Part shown: piece after piece, positions 21,944-31,998 of the stretch | Position numbering within the stretch: the first letter of the stretch is position 1 | How the letters are laid out: the number at the start of each line of letters is the position of its first letter | DNA from: an uncultured Eubacteriales bacterium | GTDB lineage: Bacteria; Bacillota_I; Bacilli_A; RF39; UBA660 | NCBI GenBank assembly: GCA_900320505.1 | Contig: ONSL01000007.1 | Coordinates: 1 to 33,776, forward strand | DNA length: 33,776 bases | Direction: 5' to 3' | Notes under the pieces: model-generated | Database searches by the model: none | Told to the model about the DNA's origin: nothing | What the model saw: only the letters and a program-made list of their open reading frames with translations | Made by a program: the position numbers and the translations under genes

Positions 21944-24250
21944 ATGAATAAGAAGGAAAGTCCCATCGTAGTAGCTCAAATAATGGGCAAATGGGTTGGC
22001 GGTGGAGTAGAATCAGTAATAATGAACTACTATAAACATATTGATAGAAACAAAATACAATTTGACTTTATATGTGATAATGATTCTACTAACATACCAT
22101 ATGATGAAATAAAAAAACTAGGTGGAAGAGTAATACTATGTCCACCATATCAAAAACAAAAAGAATATCAAAAATTTTTAATAGATTTATTTAAGAAAAA
22201 CAAATATAAAATTGTGCATTCTAATATCAACACATTATCTGTTTTCCCATTACATGCTGCATATAAAGCAGGAGTACCAATAAAAATAGCACACTCACAT
22301 TCAACATCAAATAAAAAAGAATGGAAGAAAAATATAATTAAGAACATATTAAGACCATTAAGTAAAAAATATGCAAACGTATATTTTGCTTGTTCAAAGA
22401 AAGCAGGAGATTATCTATTTGGAAAGAACACAAACTACACTATAATAAACAATGCAATAGACTTAAATAAATTTAAATATAATGAAAAAATAAGAAAAGA
22501 AAAAAGAAAAGAATTAAACATAAAAGATAGTACATTAGTAATAGGACATGTAGGAAGATTTGTAGATCAAAAAAATCATACATTCTTAATAGATATATTT
22601 AATGAAATACATAAAAAGAATAAAGACACAGTTCTATTATTAATAGGACAAGGACCTAAAGAAAAAGAAATAAAAGAAAAAGTAAAAGAACTAAAATTAA
22701 ATGATTCAGTTAAATTTTTAGGGCAAAGAGAAGATGTAGATAAACTATATAATGCTATGGATGTATTCTTACTACCTAGCTTATATGAAGGACTAGGAAT
22801 TGTATTAATTGAAGCACAAGCAAATGGACTTCCATGTGTAGCATCAACAGAAGTTCCTAAAGTGGCAGATATGGGAAATACTAAATTCATAGATTTAAAT
22901 AACAAAGATGGATTTGTTAATGAAATATTAAGCAATAAACTAAAAAGAAAAGATTGCATGGAAAAGATTAAATCAGATGGTTATGATATAGAAAATGAAG
23001 CAGAGAAGTTAGAAAAAATGTATGAAAAATTAAGCATTAAAAATATTGCCATAATTACATCTGGATTCTTACCTTTGCCTGCTACTAAAGGTGGCGCTGT
23101 AGAAAATCTGATTATGAATTTAGTTAATGAAAATGAAAAGAAGCAAAAGATAAAATTTAATATATTCAGTATTTATGATGAAAAAGCGGTAGAAGAATCT
23201 AAAAAGTATAGATACACAAGCTTTATATTTATTAAACCAAATTTTTTAGTTAAATTTATCGATAAGTTTATATTTTTAGTTGCTAAAGACATATTGCATA
23301 AAAAAAATAGTCAAAGTTATAGGTATATTATGCAAAGATTATGCTATTTAAGAAAAGTATCAAAATATCTAAAACAAAGTGATTATGATTCAGTTATACT
23401 AGAAAATCACCCAACTCAATATTTAGCATTAAAATGGAATAAAAATTATATTAAATATAAAGGTAGATATTACTATCACTGCCACAATGAATTTTTCGGT
23501 ACATATGGTTGTGATGATATAATTAAAAAAACAAATAAATTTATATGTGTTAGTAATTACATTAGTAATTATTTAAAATTTAAAGTTTATATAAATGATT
23601 ATCAAATAGCAATACTTAAAAATGCAATTGATACGTCTAACATTTGCAAAAAAATGAATGACAAAGAAAAAGAAGCACTAAAAAAGAAATATAATATTGG
23701 AAAAGAGGATAAGGTTTTGATTTTTACTGGACGTATTGTTCCTGAAAAGGGAGTTTTAGAACTTGTAAAAGCATTTAATAAAGTAAAATCAAAAAATGTA
23801 AAACTTTTAATTTTAGGTTCATCATTAAATAGTTTGAATACTATTACTGAATATCAACGAAAAGTAAGTGAAATATGTAAAAGTAATTCAAATATAATTT
23901 TTACTGGTTTTGTCGATTATGATAAAATTTATAAATTTTATAATATTGCAGATATTGCTATTTTACCATCACTTTGTAATGAGGCAGCTGGTTTGTCAAT
24001 AATTGAATCTTTATGTAATGGTATACCAGTTATAACTACAGACGCAGGTGGAATACCAGAATATATAAATGAAAAATGTGCAATTCTTTTGCACAGAGAT
24101 AATAAATTGCAAAAAAACATTACCAAAAGTATAGATCTTTTAATATGTAATCAAAAAGAATTTAATAAAATGTCTAAAGAATGTATACGAGAATCAAAAG
24201 AGTTTACAACAGATAACTATTATAAAAAATTTTATGAAATAATTAAATGA
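21944..24250 (+). CDS. Double GT4 glycosyltransferase (two complete GT-B units in one protein)
   Basis: About 768 residues from ATG 21944 (AAGTGG upstream). Unit 1 (about 1-368) has AQIMGKWVGGGVESVIMNYY, HSHSTSNKKEW, NNAIDLNKF, GHVGRFVDQKNH and the retaining EX7E motif in YEGLGIVLIEAQANGLP. It resembles EpsF-type EPS glycosyltransferases. Unit 2 (about 370-768) has FLPLPATKGGAVENLI, CHNEFFGTYG, LKNAIDTS, FTGRIVPEKG and NEAAGLSIIESLCNGIPVIT. The units join directly at KLSIKN/IAIITSG (base about 23040) without a linker. Base and codon style change at that point: unit 1 matches the chromosomal genes of the window, and unit 2 matches the following polysaccharide genes. I infer a fusion at a recombination junction. 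It probably adds two successive sugars to the lipid-linked repeat unit, if both halves are active. Confidence 0.8.
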   Translation: MNKKESPIVVAQIMGKWVGGGVESVIMNYYKHIDRNKIQFDFICDNDSTNIPYDEIKKLGGRVILCPPYQKQKEYQKFLIDLFKKNKYKIVHSNINTLSVFPLHAAYKAGVPIKIAHSHSTSNKKEWKKNIIKNILRPLSKKYANVYFACSKKAGDYLFGKNTNYTIINNAIDLNKFKYNEKIRKEKRKELNIKDSTLVIGHVGRFVDQKNHTFLIDIFNEIHKKNKDTVLLLIGQGPKEKEIKEKVKELKLNDSVKFLGQREDVDKLYNAMDVFLLPSLYEGLGIVLIEAQANGLPCVASTEVPKVADMGNTKFIDLNNKDGFVNEILSNKLKRKDCMEKIKSDGYDIENEAEKLEKMYEKLSIKNIAIITSGFLPLPATKGGAVENLIMNLVNENEKKQKIKFNIFSIYDEKAVEESKKYRYTSFIFIKPNFLVKFIDKFIFLVAKDILHKKNSQSYRYIMQRLCYLRKVSKYLKQSDYDSVILENHPTQYLALKWNKNYIKYKGRYYYHCHNEFFGTYGCDDIIKKTNKFICVSNYISNYLKFKVYINDYQIAILKNAIDTSNICKKMNDKEKEALKKKYNIGKEDKVLIFTGRIVPEKGVLELVKAFNKVKSKNVKLLILGSSLNSLNTITEYQRKVSEICKSNSNIIFTGFVDYDKIYKFYNIADIAILPSLCNEAAGLSIIESLCNGIPVITTDAGGIPEYINEKCAILLHRDNKLQKNITKSIDLLICNQKEFNKMSKECIRESKEFTTDNYYKKFYEIIK

Positions 24251-24344
24251 TATAAAAAATAATAAATTACATATATTACTATACTTTCCATATATAATGA
24301 TATCAAAAATAACTTACAAAATATATTATACGAGGAGGATTATT

Positions 24345-25427
24345 ATGAGAAAAGTTTTAGTTGTTGGACTTACAAGTGGTATTGGTGGCGTTGAAACTTT
24401 TATATATAGCATAAAAAAATATATGCCAAAAGATATAAAAATTGATTATTTAGTTCATCAAAACATAAATAAAAAATACGAAAATGAAATTTTATCAAAT
24501 AATTCAAAGATATATAAAGTGACAGGAATTAAAGAAAACTTTCTTAAATACATGAAGAATATATTTGATTTCTACAAAAATAATAATTATGATGTTGTAC
24601 ATTTAAATGAATGCGATTCAAAGATGTTTCTATACGCTTTACCATTATTATTTTATAGAAAACCTAAATTAATTGTTCATTGCCACAGTTCAAAAACAAA
24701 TAACATTTTGATACATAGTATACTTAATTTTTTTCAAAATAAAAGAGCAGATATTAAAGTTGCATGCTCAAATAGTGCCTTTGAATTTATGTTTGGATTA
24801 AAAGAAGAGAAAAATATAGTCCACAATGGAGTTGATTTAGAGGAATTCAAATTTTCTAAAATATCAAGGTTAAACAAAAGGAAAGAGTTTAAAGTATTAG
24901 AAAATGAAACTTTATTTATTAGTGTTGCAAGATTTACTGAAGAAAAAAATCATGAAAAAATTATAGATATATTTTATAATTATAATAACATTTTTAAAAA
25001 GTCTAAATTAATTTTAATAGGAATTGGTCCACTACAAAACAAAATTAAAGAAAAAGTAAATAATCTAAAAATATCGGACAAAGTTTTGTTTCTTAATACT
25101 CGTACAGACATAAGTGAAATTATGTCCGCAGCAGATGTTTTTTTATTACCATCGACTTTTGAAGGACTTCCAATTGTCTCGATAGAAGCACAAGCATGTT
25201 CATTACCATTTTTTGCATCAAAAAATGTATCTAGTGAAATTGCTGTTACAAATCTTGTTCATTTCATTGACTTAAATGAATCATCAAAAAACTGGGCCAT
25301 AAAGATTAATAAAATATTAAGTAAAACAATTGATAGAGAGTCAGATTCATTTCATGATGATATAAGAAAAAATGAATATGATATAAAAAGCGTTGCCAAT
25401 AAGATTGAAAAAATGTATAGAGAGTAG
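24345..25427 (+). CDS. GT4 glycosyltransferase
   Basis: ATG 24345 follows GAGGAGG and gives 360 residues starting MRKVLVVGLTSGIGGVETFI. The earlier ATG at 24297 lacks a ribosome binding site. Family landmarks: GIGGVE acceptor loop, LIVHCHSS, NGVDLEEFKF, VARFTEEKNHEKI, IGIGPLQ and the EX7E motif in FEGLPIVSIEAQACSLP. It belongs to the same EpsF-like group as unit 1 of the preceding protein. Cytosolic, probably membrane-associated, it extends the polysaccharide repeat unit. Sugar specificity unknown. It is 94 bases after the double transferase and runs into the polymerase gene. Confidence 0.87.
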   Translation: MRKVLVVGLTSGIGGVETFIYSIKKYMPKDIKIDYLVHQNINKKYENEILSNNSKIYKVTGIKENFLKYMKNIFDFYKNNNYDVVHLNECDSKMFLYALPLLFYRKPKLIVHCHSSKTNNILIHSILNFFQNKRADIKVACSNSAFEFMFGLKEEKNIVHNGVDLEEFKFSKISRLNKRKEFKVLENETLFISVARFTEEKNHEKIIDIFYNYNNIFKKSKLILIGIGPLQNKIKEKVNNLKISDKVLFLNTRTDISEIMSAADVFLLPSTFEGLPIVSIEAQACSLPFFASKNVSSEIAVTNLVHFIDLNESSKNWAIKINKILSKTIDRESDSFHDDIRKNEYDIKSVANKIEKMYRE

Positions 25428-25436
25428 GTGGTATAT

Positions 25437-26582
25437 ATGAGGCTTCATTCACTTTATGCACTTGTTTTACTTGTAACTTTTATAATTATTTTTATTTTAT
25501 CTAATACAAAAATTACATCAAAAAAAACGTTATATATTTTAATTGTTAGTTTACTATTAAGTATATTAGCATACAATTTTAATCCAATCAGAGCATATAA
25601 CCGCGGAAATTATACTGATTTATATAGATTTTACAAGACAATGGACTCAATAAGAGGATTGAGATTTAACAATAATGTTACAATCTTTAAAGAATATAAC
25701 AATATTTTTGTAATGAAAATACTAATCTACATTATAAGTAATTTGAATAATAATTCTTTACTTCCATTTATTAGTTGCTTTATTTTTTATTTTATATCTG
25801 GTCAATTTATAAGAAAAATATGCGATAGATATAACTTTTCACCCCAAAAAATGGGACTTACATATTTCATGTTTATATGTTTATTTAATTACATAATGGT
25901 AATATCAAATATTAGATGCCCAATTGCAAGTGCAATATTTGCATACACTATTTATTACGACCTTACAACAAAGCATAAAAATAAAATATATTTGCTCGGG
26001 TATCTAATATGTTGTGGAATTCACCCTTTATTCATAATCTTTTTGCTATTTCGAATATTAATTTTTATAACAAATAAATTTACTGAAAAAATTCTTTATA
26101 TTATTATTTTTTTCTATAGTTCACTCATAACTCCATTATTAAATTTACTTAATAAAATGACTAATGTATCTTACTTTGATTTTTTGTCAATGAAAACAAA
26201 TATATACTTTAACTCATGGGATAAATCATCAAACGACAAAATAATTATTTTAACAGGTATAATTCAAATTATCATATTAGTTTATTTTATTATTAATTTG
26301 TGGAAGAAAGAAAAGTTAGATGATGGTGAATACAAATTATTCAAGGTTACGCTATGCTTCTTATTTTTTAATGTTGGTTCTCTTTTTAATTTTGTTATAT
26401 TTCAAAGAACAACATGGATGTTGCTATTTTTTATTATTTTTTGGTTTTTACAAGGAGAAAAAGATTACAAAAAAAAGAAAAAATTTTCTTTGTCAAGTTA
26501 TGAATTGATTATGATTATTTTTTCCACATTTTGTTTAGCAACATATTTCTTAACATACCAGTACAATGTTTTAACATTTTAG
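25437..26582 (+). CDS. EpsG/Wzy-like polysaccharide polymerase
   Basis: 381 residues from ATG 25437, with TAGGTGG overlapping the preceding stop. The protein is almost entirely hydrophobic, with about 10-12 membrane segments. Family signs include a large polar loop near residues 50-85 (RAYNRGNYTDLYRFYKTMDS) and NIRCPIASAIFAYTIYYD near residue 160, corresponding to the 'IRQ-x-x-A' block of EpsG proteins. A conserved His-Pro (CGIHPLF) follows, then FQRTTWMLLFF near the C-terminus. It would link repeat units on the outer face of the membrane. The cysteine in NIRCPIA replaces the usual Gln. Gene order (GT, polymerase, acyltransferase, pyruvyl transferase, flippase) supports this call. Confidence 0.8.
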   Translation: MRLHSLYALVLLVTFIIIFILSNTKITSKKTLYILIVSLLLSILAYNFNPIRAYNRGNYTDLYRFYKTMDSIRGLRFNNNVTIFKEYNNIFVMKILIYIISNLNNNSLLPFISCFIFYFISGQFIRKICDRYNFSPQKMGLTYFMFICLFNYIMVISNIRCPIASAIFAYTIYYDLTTKHKNKIYLLGYLICCGIHPLFIIFLLFRILIFITNKFTEKILYIIIFFYSSLITPLLNLLNKMTNVSYFDFLSMKTNIYFNSWDKSSNDKIIILTGIIQIIILVYFIINLWKKEKLDDGEYKLFKVTLCFLFFNVGSLFNFVIFQRTTWMLLFFIIFWFLQGEKDYKKKKKFSLSSYELIMIIFSTFCLATYFLTYQYNVLTF

Positions 26583-26602
26583 AAAAATGGAGGATTGTTA
26601 AC

Positions 26603-27673
26603 ATGAAAGAAAAAACCAGAAATAGCTCAATTGAACTATTGCGAATAATATCTATGTTGATGATAATTTTATCACATTGTTGCATCCATGGACTAGATTC
26701 ATTATCGTCAAAATATTTTATAAATAATTTTTTTACAACAGTTTTTTTCCTGGGTAATTTAGGAGTAATAATTTTTATGCTTATAACAGGATATTATACA
26801 ATAGAGAGCAAATTTAAATTAAAAAAAATAATAAAATTAGAATTAGAGGTCGTTTTCTACTCAATATTATTTTACTTCCTTTGTACATTATTTTTTGAAA
26901 AAAGCAAATTATTTAGTTTTGAATTAATAAAGTCATTTTTTCCAATAATATTTAAAAAATATTGGTTTATTTCAGCATATGTGAGTATGTATATATTTAC
27001 GCCATATATAAATAAATTATTACATAATATTTCAAAAAATGAGTATAAAAAATTAATAATTTTATGTACATTTGTAGCTTTTTTTATTCCAACATTTACA
27101 ACCGCTGATATATTTTTTAATGAATTGTTTCAATTCTTCACATTTTATATTATAGGCGGATATATAAGAATGTATAACATAAAAATTAATAAAAAGATTA
27201 CAAAAGCACTAATAATATCGATTTTAATGATATTAATATTATCAGCTATTATTCTATTTTTTAGTAAATCTTATCCTATTTTATACAAATATCGAACATA
27301 CTTTTTAAATAGAAATTCAATTTTTGTTTTGATAATTGCTATAGGTATATTTTTACTATTTTTAAAAATTCCATTTTTTACAAATAAAATTATTAATTAT
27401 ATATCCAAAACAATTTTTGGAATATATTTAATACACGATAATCCAAATTTTAGAAATATAATTTTTAAAAAAATATTTCGCATAAATAAATTTATTGATA
27501 GTTCATTTCTTGTACTGGTACTATTAATTACAACAATTATAATATTTATATTATCATCTCTAATTGAGATTACTAGAAAAAAATTTTTTGATAAAATTAA
27601 TGATAAAATTTCGCCTTATATAGAAACAAAAATAATTAATTTTATTTCAGAAAAATATAAAAAAGGAGAATAA
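26603..27673 (+). CDS. Membrane acyltransferase, OafA/acyltransferase 3 family
   Basis: 356 residues from ATG 26603 (GGAGG 11 bases upstream); the frame is open from 26531 but that part overlaps the polymerase gene. RNSSIELLRIISMLMIILSH is the acyltransferase-3 opening, with the catalytic-type His at its end. About ten membrane segments follow: WFISAYVSMYIFTPYINKLL near residue 120, FYIIGGYIR near 185, and IFGIYLIHDN near 275. It likely O-acetylates the surface polysaccharide. A second, truncated copy of this family lies at 31173. Confidence 0.85.
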   Translation: MKEKTRNSSIELLRIISMLMIILSHCCIHGLDSLSSKYFINNFFTTVFFLGNLGVIIFMLITGYYTIESKFKLKKIIKLELEVVFYSILFYFLCTLFFEKSKLFSFELIKSFFPIIFKKYWFISAYVSMYIFTPYINKLLHNISKNEYKKLIILCTFVAFFIPTFTTADIFFNELFQFFTFYIIGGYIRMYNIKINKKITKALIISILMILILSAIILFFSKSYPILYKYRTYFLNRNSIFVLIIAIGIFLLFLKIPFFTNKIINYISKTIFGIYLIHDNPNFRNIIFKKIFRINKFIDSSFLVLVLLITTIIIFILSSLIEITRKKFFDKINDKISPYIETKIINFISEKYKKGE

Positions 27674-27678
27674 AACTT

Positions 27679-28755
27679 ATGAAAAAAATAGGAATAATGT
27701 CGATGCAACGTATAATAAATTATGGCTCTTTTTTACAAGCATATGGACTAAAAAAGACAATTGAATCACTTAATAAAAACAATAAAGTAGAATTTATTGA
27801 TTATAAATTTGAAAAAAGTGTTCTAAAAAAAACAATAAAAGATACATTACTTTATAAAATAATTTCACATTATAATATACCACTTTATTTAAACAATAAA
27901 AAATACCATGATAGTTTAGAAAAAAAATACAAAGATTTTTTAAAGTTAATTAATGTTTCAAAAAAAAATTACAGTAAAGATATTGACACGTTAGTTATTG
28001 GCAGTGATGAAGTATTTAATTGTCTTCAACCATTTCCAGTTGGATATTCAAGAAATTTATTTGGATATGAGTATGAAAATAAGAATGTTATATCATATGC
28101 TGCATGCTTTGGACATACAACACTAACTAAATTAAAGAAATATAATCTTGATAAGGAAATAGGAAATATGCTACATAAATTCAATGCAATATCAGTAAGA
28201 GATAACAACAGTTATAAAATTGTAAATGAATTAACTAACCTAAAGCCACAAATACATCTTGATCCAGTACTAATAAGTGACTACAACCAAGAAATGTTAG
28301 AAAATACTATAGATGAGAAAAATTATATTTTAATTTATGTATATGCTAATAGACTAAATAAAAAAGAACAAAAATATATCAAAAAATTTGCTAAAAAATA
28401 TAATAAAAAAATAATAAGCATTGGATCATATCAAAAAATAGCTAATAAAAGTATTATTGTAAATCCTTTTGAAGTACTAAATTATTTTAAAAATGCTGAT
28501 TATGTTATAACAGATACATTCCATGGCACAGTTTTTTCAATAAAAATGAATACTAAATTTTGCACAATAATAAGAAAAAGTAATTACAATAAACTATCAT
28601 TTCTTTTACAAAAATTAAAACAGGAAGATAGAATGGTTAACGAATTGAATGACATAGAAAAATTGTATAATAAAGAAATAAATTTTAAAGAAAGCAATGA
28701 AGTTATAGAGAATGAAACAAAAAAAACTATTGAATATTTGAAAAAAAATATATAG
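27679..28755 (+). CDS. Polysaccharide pyruvyl transferase family protein
   Basis: A 358-residue cytosolic protein of the CsaB/WcaK-type fold (PF04230). NYGSFLQAYGLKKTIE (residues 14-29) is the characteristic N-terminal block. IDTLVIGSDEVFN near residue 100, YAACFGHT, FNAISVRDNNS near 170, HLDPVLIS near 190 and YVITDTFHGTVFS near 275 follow in order. Such enzymes attach pyruvate ketals from phosphoenolpyruvate to sugars, adding negative charge to the polymer. AAAAGGAG upstream. It is 5 bases after the acyltransferase and 8 before the flippase, in one operon. Confidence 0.9.
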   Translation: MKKIGIMSMQRIINYGSFLQAYGLKKTIESLNKNNKVEFIDYKFEKSVLKKTIKDTLLYKIISHYNIPLYLNNKKYHDSLEKKYKDFLKLINVSKKNYSKDIDTLVIGSDEVFNCLQPFPVGYSRNLFGYEYENKNVISYAACFGHTTLTKLKKYNLDKEIGNMLHKFNAISVRDNNSYKIVNELTNLKPQIHLDPVLISDYNQEMLENTIDEKNYILIYVYANRLNKKEQKYIKKFAKKYNKKIISIGSYQKIANKSIIVNPFEVLNYFKNADYVITDTFHGTVFSIKMNTKFCTIIRKSNYNKLSFLLQKLKQEDRMVNELNDIEKLYNKEINFKESNEVIENETKKTIEYLKKNI

Positions 28756-28763
28756 AGGTAAGA

Positions 28764-30191
28764 ATGAAACAAGAATCTAGAAAAAAATATTTATTTAAGA
28801 ATACCATAATTTTTTCAATCGGTAATTTTGGATCAAAAATTATTAACTTTTTTCTTGTACCATTATATACTAATGTTTTAACAACAGCAGAATATGGTAC
28901 AGTAGATTTGATGACAGTATTAACAACAGTTATTGTGCCAATAATTTCTTTAAATATTTCAGAAGCAGTTATGAGATTTTCAATGGATAAAGATACTAAA
29001 AAAGAAAATATTTTAGCAATAGGATTATTAATAGCTATAATATCATCAATTATTTCCCTACTATTAATACCAATATTTGGATTATTTAAAATTACATCAA
29101 ATTATTCTATCTTAATTGCTATTTATATGCTTACATATTCTTCTTCACTTATACTTCTTTGTTATATAAGAGGAATAGAAAAATTGCTTGATTATTCAAT
29201 AATTAGTATTGTACAAACAGCAACTATTGCAATATTAAATATTATATTTTTAGTAAAGTTTAAAATGGGAATACGTGGATATATATTAGCATATACTATT
29301 GCATATTTTGAAACAACTATATTATGCTTAATTCGCGGAAGTGTAAAAAGTACAATAAAAAAATTTAAAATTGACAAAATTTTACTAAAGGATATGCTAA
29401 AATACTCAATATTACTTATACCTAATTCATTAATGTGGTGGATTATGAATTCTCTTGATAGAATAATGGTAACATCAATGATAAGTGTATCTGCAAATGG
29501 TGTATATGCAGTAAGTTATAAAATACCATCAATTTTAACGGCATTAACAACAATTTTTAATCAAGCTTGGATGTTTTCTGCCGTTAAAGAAAAAGACAGT
29601 AAAGACAAAGATGAATATACGAATAATGTTTTTAAAAGCCTTTCAATATGTGTAACAACAGTTACTATTATATTACTAGTAATATTAAAACCATTGCTAA
29701 AAATATATGTTGGTTCTGATTTTTATTATGCATGGATGTATGTTCCTCCATTACTAATAGGTTCATCAATTCTAACATTAGGAACATTTCTTTCAAATGA
29801 GTATACTGTACACAAATATAGTAAAGGATTCCTATATTCATCATTAATAGGAGCAATATCAAATTTGGTATTAAATTATTTATTAATACCTAAAATAGGA
29901 GTATTAGGAGCCGCAATTGCAACTTGCATAAGTTATATAATTGTATATATATTTAGATGTTTTGATACAAAAAAATATATTAAGATAAATTATAATGACA
30001 AAAAATTTAATATAAACTGGTTATTAGTAATTATTTCATCATTTATTATATACATTGAAAAATATGGAATCATAATAAATAGTTCTATTTTATTATTAAT
30101 ATTATTAATTAATAAAACATTTTGGAAAACATTTATTAAAGACACATTAAAAACTTTAAAAATAAAGAAAGGGAAAAAAAATGAAAGATAA
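28764..30191 (+). CDS. Wzx-type polysaccharide flippase (MATE/MVF superfamily)
   Basis: A 475-residue protein with about 14 membrane segments. The N-terminus KNTIIFSIGNFGSKIINFFL followed by VPLYTNVLTTAEYGTVDL is typical of the Wzx/RfbX family (G-x-F-x-x-K, V-P-L-Y-T, L-x-x-x-E-Y-G). LDRIMVTSMISVSANGVYAV near residue 230 starts the second half-repeat. It translocates the lipid-linked repeat unit to the outer leaflet before Wzy polymerisation. Its 3' end overlaps the next gene by 11 bases. Confidence 0.92.
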   Translation: MKQESRKKYLFKNTIIFSIGNFGSKIINFFLVPLYTNVLTTAEYGTVDLMTVLTTVIVPIISLNISEAVMRFSMDKDTKKENILAIGLLIAIISSIISLLLIPIFGLFKITSNYSILIAIYMLTYSSSLILLCYIRGIEKLLDYSIISIVQTATIAILNIIFLVKFKMGIRGYILAYTIAYFETTILCLIRGSVKSTIKKFKIDKILLKDMLKYSILLIPNSLMWWIMNSLDRIMVTSMISVSANGVYAVSYKIPSILTALTTIFNQAWMFSAVKEKDSKDKDEYTNNVFKSLSICVTTVTIILLVILKPLLKIYVGSDFYYAWMYVPPLLIGSSILTLGTFLSNEYTVHKYSKGFLYSSLIGAISNLVLNYLLIPKIGVLGAAIATCISYIIVYIFRCFDTKKYIKINYNDKKFNINWLLVIISSFIIYIEKYGIIINSSILLLILLINKTFWKTFIKDTLKTLKIKKGKKNER

Positions 30192-31173
30192 AGTTTCAAT
30201 AATTGTTCCAATATATAATGTAGAAAAATATATTGAAAGAGGAATAAAGAGTTTAATTGCTCAAACATATAAAAATATAGAAATTATACTTGTTGATGAT
30301 GGTTCACCAGATAATAGTGGGAAAATATGTGATAAATGTGCAAAAAAAGACACTAGAATTAAAGTGATTCATAAAAAAAATGGTGGAGTATCCAGTGCAA
30401 GAAACGTAGGCTTGGAGAAAAGCACTGGGAAATACATAATGTTCATGGATGGAGATGACTATGTTGAAGAAGATTATGTTGATTATTTTGTTAATTTAAT
30501 AAATAAATTAGATGTTTTAGTTGCTTTTAATTCTTCTTTTTTTAGTATTTATACTCCAAATCAAAATAAAAAAATAGAGAACACAATTATTGACAACACC
30601 AAAGCAATGGAATATATATATTTAGGAAAGGTCAATGAAGCCGTGTGGAATAAAATTTATTCTAGAAAATTTTTTGATAATGATAATATAAGATTTAATG
30701 AAAAAATTTGGTATGGAGAAGGTATGCTTTTCAATATTGAAATTCTCCAATTTGTTAAAAATGTTGGATTAGGAAATAGAAAAGTCTATCATCAAGTATA
30801 TAATACTGGAAGTGCAATGAGAAAATTTAATTTAGAAAGTAATTATTGTGGAATCAAATCGCTTGATTTACAAAAAGAAAAAATGATTAATCCAACAAAA
30901 GAAGTTTTAACAGCATGGAGTTGCCACAGAAGACAATTTAATGTTAGCATATTAACAGGAATTATAAAAAACAATTTGCAAGATGAATATAAAGAAGAAT
31001 ATGAAAAGTGTATAAAAAATTTAAAAAAAGATGTTAGCCTACCATTAAAAGTAGATATACCAATTAAAAGTAAAATTGTAAGTATTCTAATTAGCATTAA
31101 TCCAAAATTATTTATAGGATTAAAAATAAAAAAAGAAAAGTTGAAAGTAAGTAAGTATGGAAGGTTAAATTAA
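30181..31173 (+). CDS. GT2 glycosyltransferase
   Basis: A 330-residue GT-A fold enzyme. VSIIVPIYNVEKYIERGIKS opens it, LVDDGSPDNSG (residues 38-48) binds the nucleotide sugar, and NGGVSSARNVGLEKSTGKY (67-85) and FMDGDDYVEEDY (88-99) carry the metal-binding D-x-D. The base-like ED motif is not obvious; WYGEGMLFNIE near residue 178 is the equivalent stretch. AAAGGG precedes the ATG within the end of the flippase gene. It is the last complete gene of the polysaccharide operon. The ending KVSKYGRLN abuts the stranded acyltransferase fragment, so its last residues may have been altered at the junction. Confidence 0.9.
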   Translation: MKDKVSIIVPIYNVEKYIERGIKSLIAQTYKNIEIILVDDGSPDNSGKICDKCAKKDTRIKVIHKKNGGVSSARNVGLEKSTGKYIMFMDGDDYVEEDYVDYFVNLINKLDVLVAFNSSFFSIYTPNQNKKIENTIIDNTKAMEYIYLGKVNEAVWNKIYSRKFFDNDNIRFNEKIWYGEGMLFNIEILQFVKNVGLGNRKVYHQVYNTGSAMRKFNLESNYCGIKSLDLQKEKMINPTKEVLTAWSCHRRQFNVSILTGIIKNNLQDEYKEEYEKCIKNLKKDVSLPLKVDIPIKSKIVSILISINPKLFIGLKIKKEKLKVSKYGRLN

Positions 31174-31586
31174 TACTTATTTTAGGAATTGTATGTTATG
31201 CTTTTGATAAAGGAAATATATCATATGTTGATTATAAGTATGCTAATTATTTCCTAACAATAGTAGTTGGAGCTTGTTTCAGTATAGTGATTCTATATAT
31301 TAGTTATTTAATAAATGAAAATGAAGCTTTAGAATATATTGGAAAGAATACAATGGGTATATTAATATTTCATAAATTACCAATACTAGTAGTTCAAACA
31401 AAATTAGGAGTAATTTCAAATTTATTAATAGATAGTAATTTATTAGTAGAATTAGCTATATCATTTTTAACTGTTGCATTAAGCATATTTGTATCTTTAA
31501 TTACCAATTATATTTTAAAGAAGATATGTCCAATCACAATTGGAGAAAAAAGAACGAAGAAAATAGAAAAGAAGATTGAAGCATAA
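31173..31586 (+). pseudogene. C-terminal remnant of an acyltransferase-3 family protein
   Basis: The frame is open back to 31155, but there is no start codon or ribosome binding site for a full protein. 137 residues follow the GT2 stop: three membrane segments around ALEYIGKNTMGILIFHKLPI, then a Lys-rich cytosolic end (KRTKKIEKKIEA). The IGKNTMGILIFHK block is the typical penultimate helix of OafA-like acyltransferases. The first two thirds of the protein are missing. A GTG at 31287 could start a 99-residue piece, but I think it is a dead 3' end left from an older polysaccharide locus. Confidence 0.7.
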
Positions 31587-31591
31587 TAATT

Positions 31592-31625
31592 AGAAGATAT
31601 TAACAATAACTGTCGATATCTTTTT
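31592..31625 (+). terminator. Terminator at the end of the polysaccharide locus
   Basis: AAGATAT (31594-31600) pairs with ATATCTT (31616-31622), with more pairs (ACA/TGT) inside, and a T run. It is a near copy of the hairpin at 31905. Confidence 0.7.
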
Positions 31626-31904
31626 ATATTAATTCTTATATACATACATATTATACCTTAATAGAATAGTTTTATTTTATATAGTAAGTAGATATTATAA
31701 TTATAAGATCGCAATTTAAATTATATAATATATTAGTTCTTTATTAATATATATTAATACTAATTATTGTGTTCTAGCTAGTACATTATTAGAAGAAGAG
31801 TTAACTTTAATATTTATATATTTATTTTAGTTATATTTAGATTATTAAGATAGTAATGGTTATATTATAGATACATAGAAGAAAGGTTTATTATATTAGT
31901 AGGT

Positions 31905-31938
31905 AAGATATCAACAGTACCTGTTGATATCTTTGTTT
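31905..31938 (+). terminator. Orphan terminator-like perfect hairpin
   Basis: AAGATATCAACAG (31905-31917) pairs perfectly with CTGTTGATATCTT (31921-31933) over a TAC loop, followed by TGTTTAT. No gene lies in the 280 bases before it. Confidence 0.7.
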
Positions 31939-31998
31939 ATATAATAATAAATTATAATATAGACAGAGTAAGTTATAGTTGTTATAATGAAATTAAAT

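Noticed and set aside
24297-24344. N-terminal extension of the second GT4 from ATG 24297
   Set aside because: No ribosome binding site there, and the extension lacks family similarity; GAGGAGG precedes ATG 24345.
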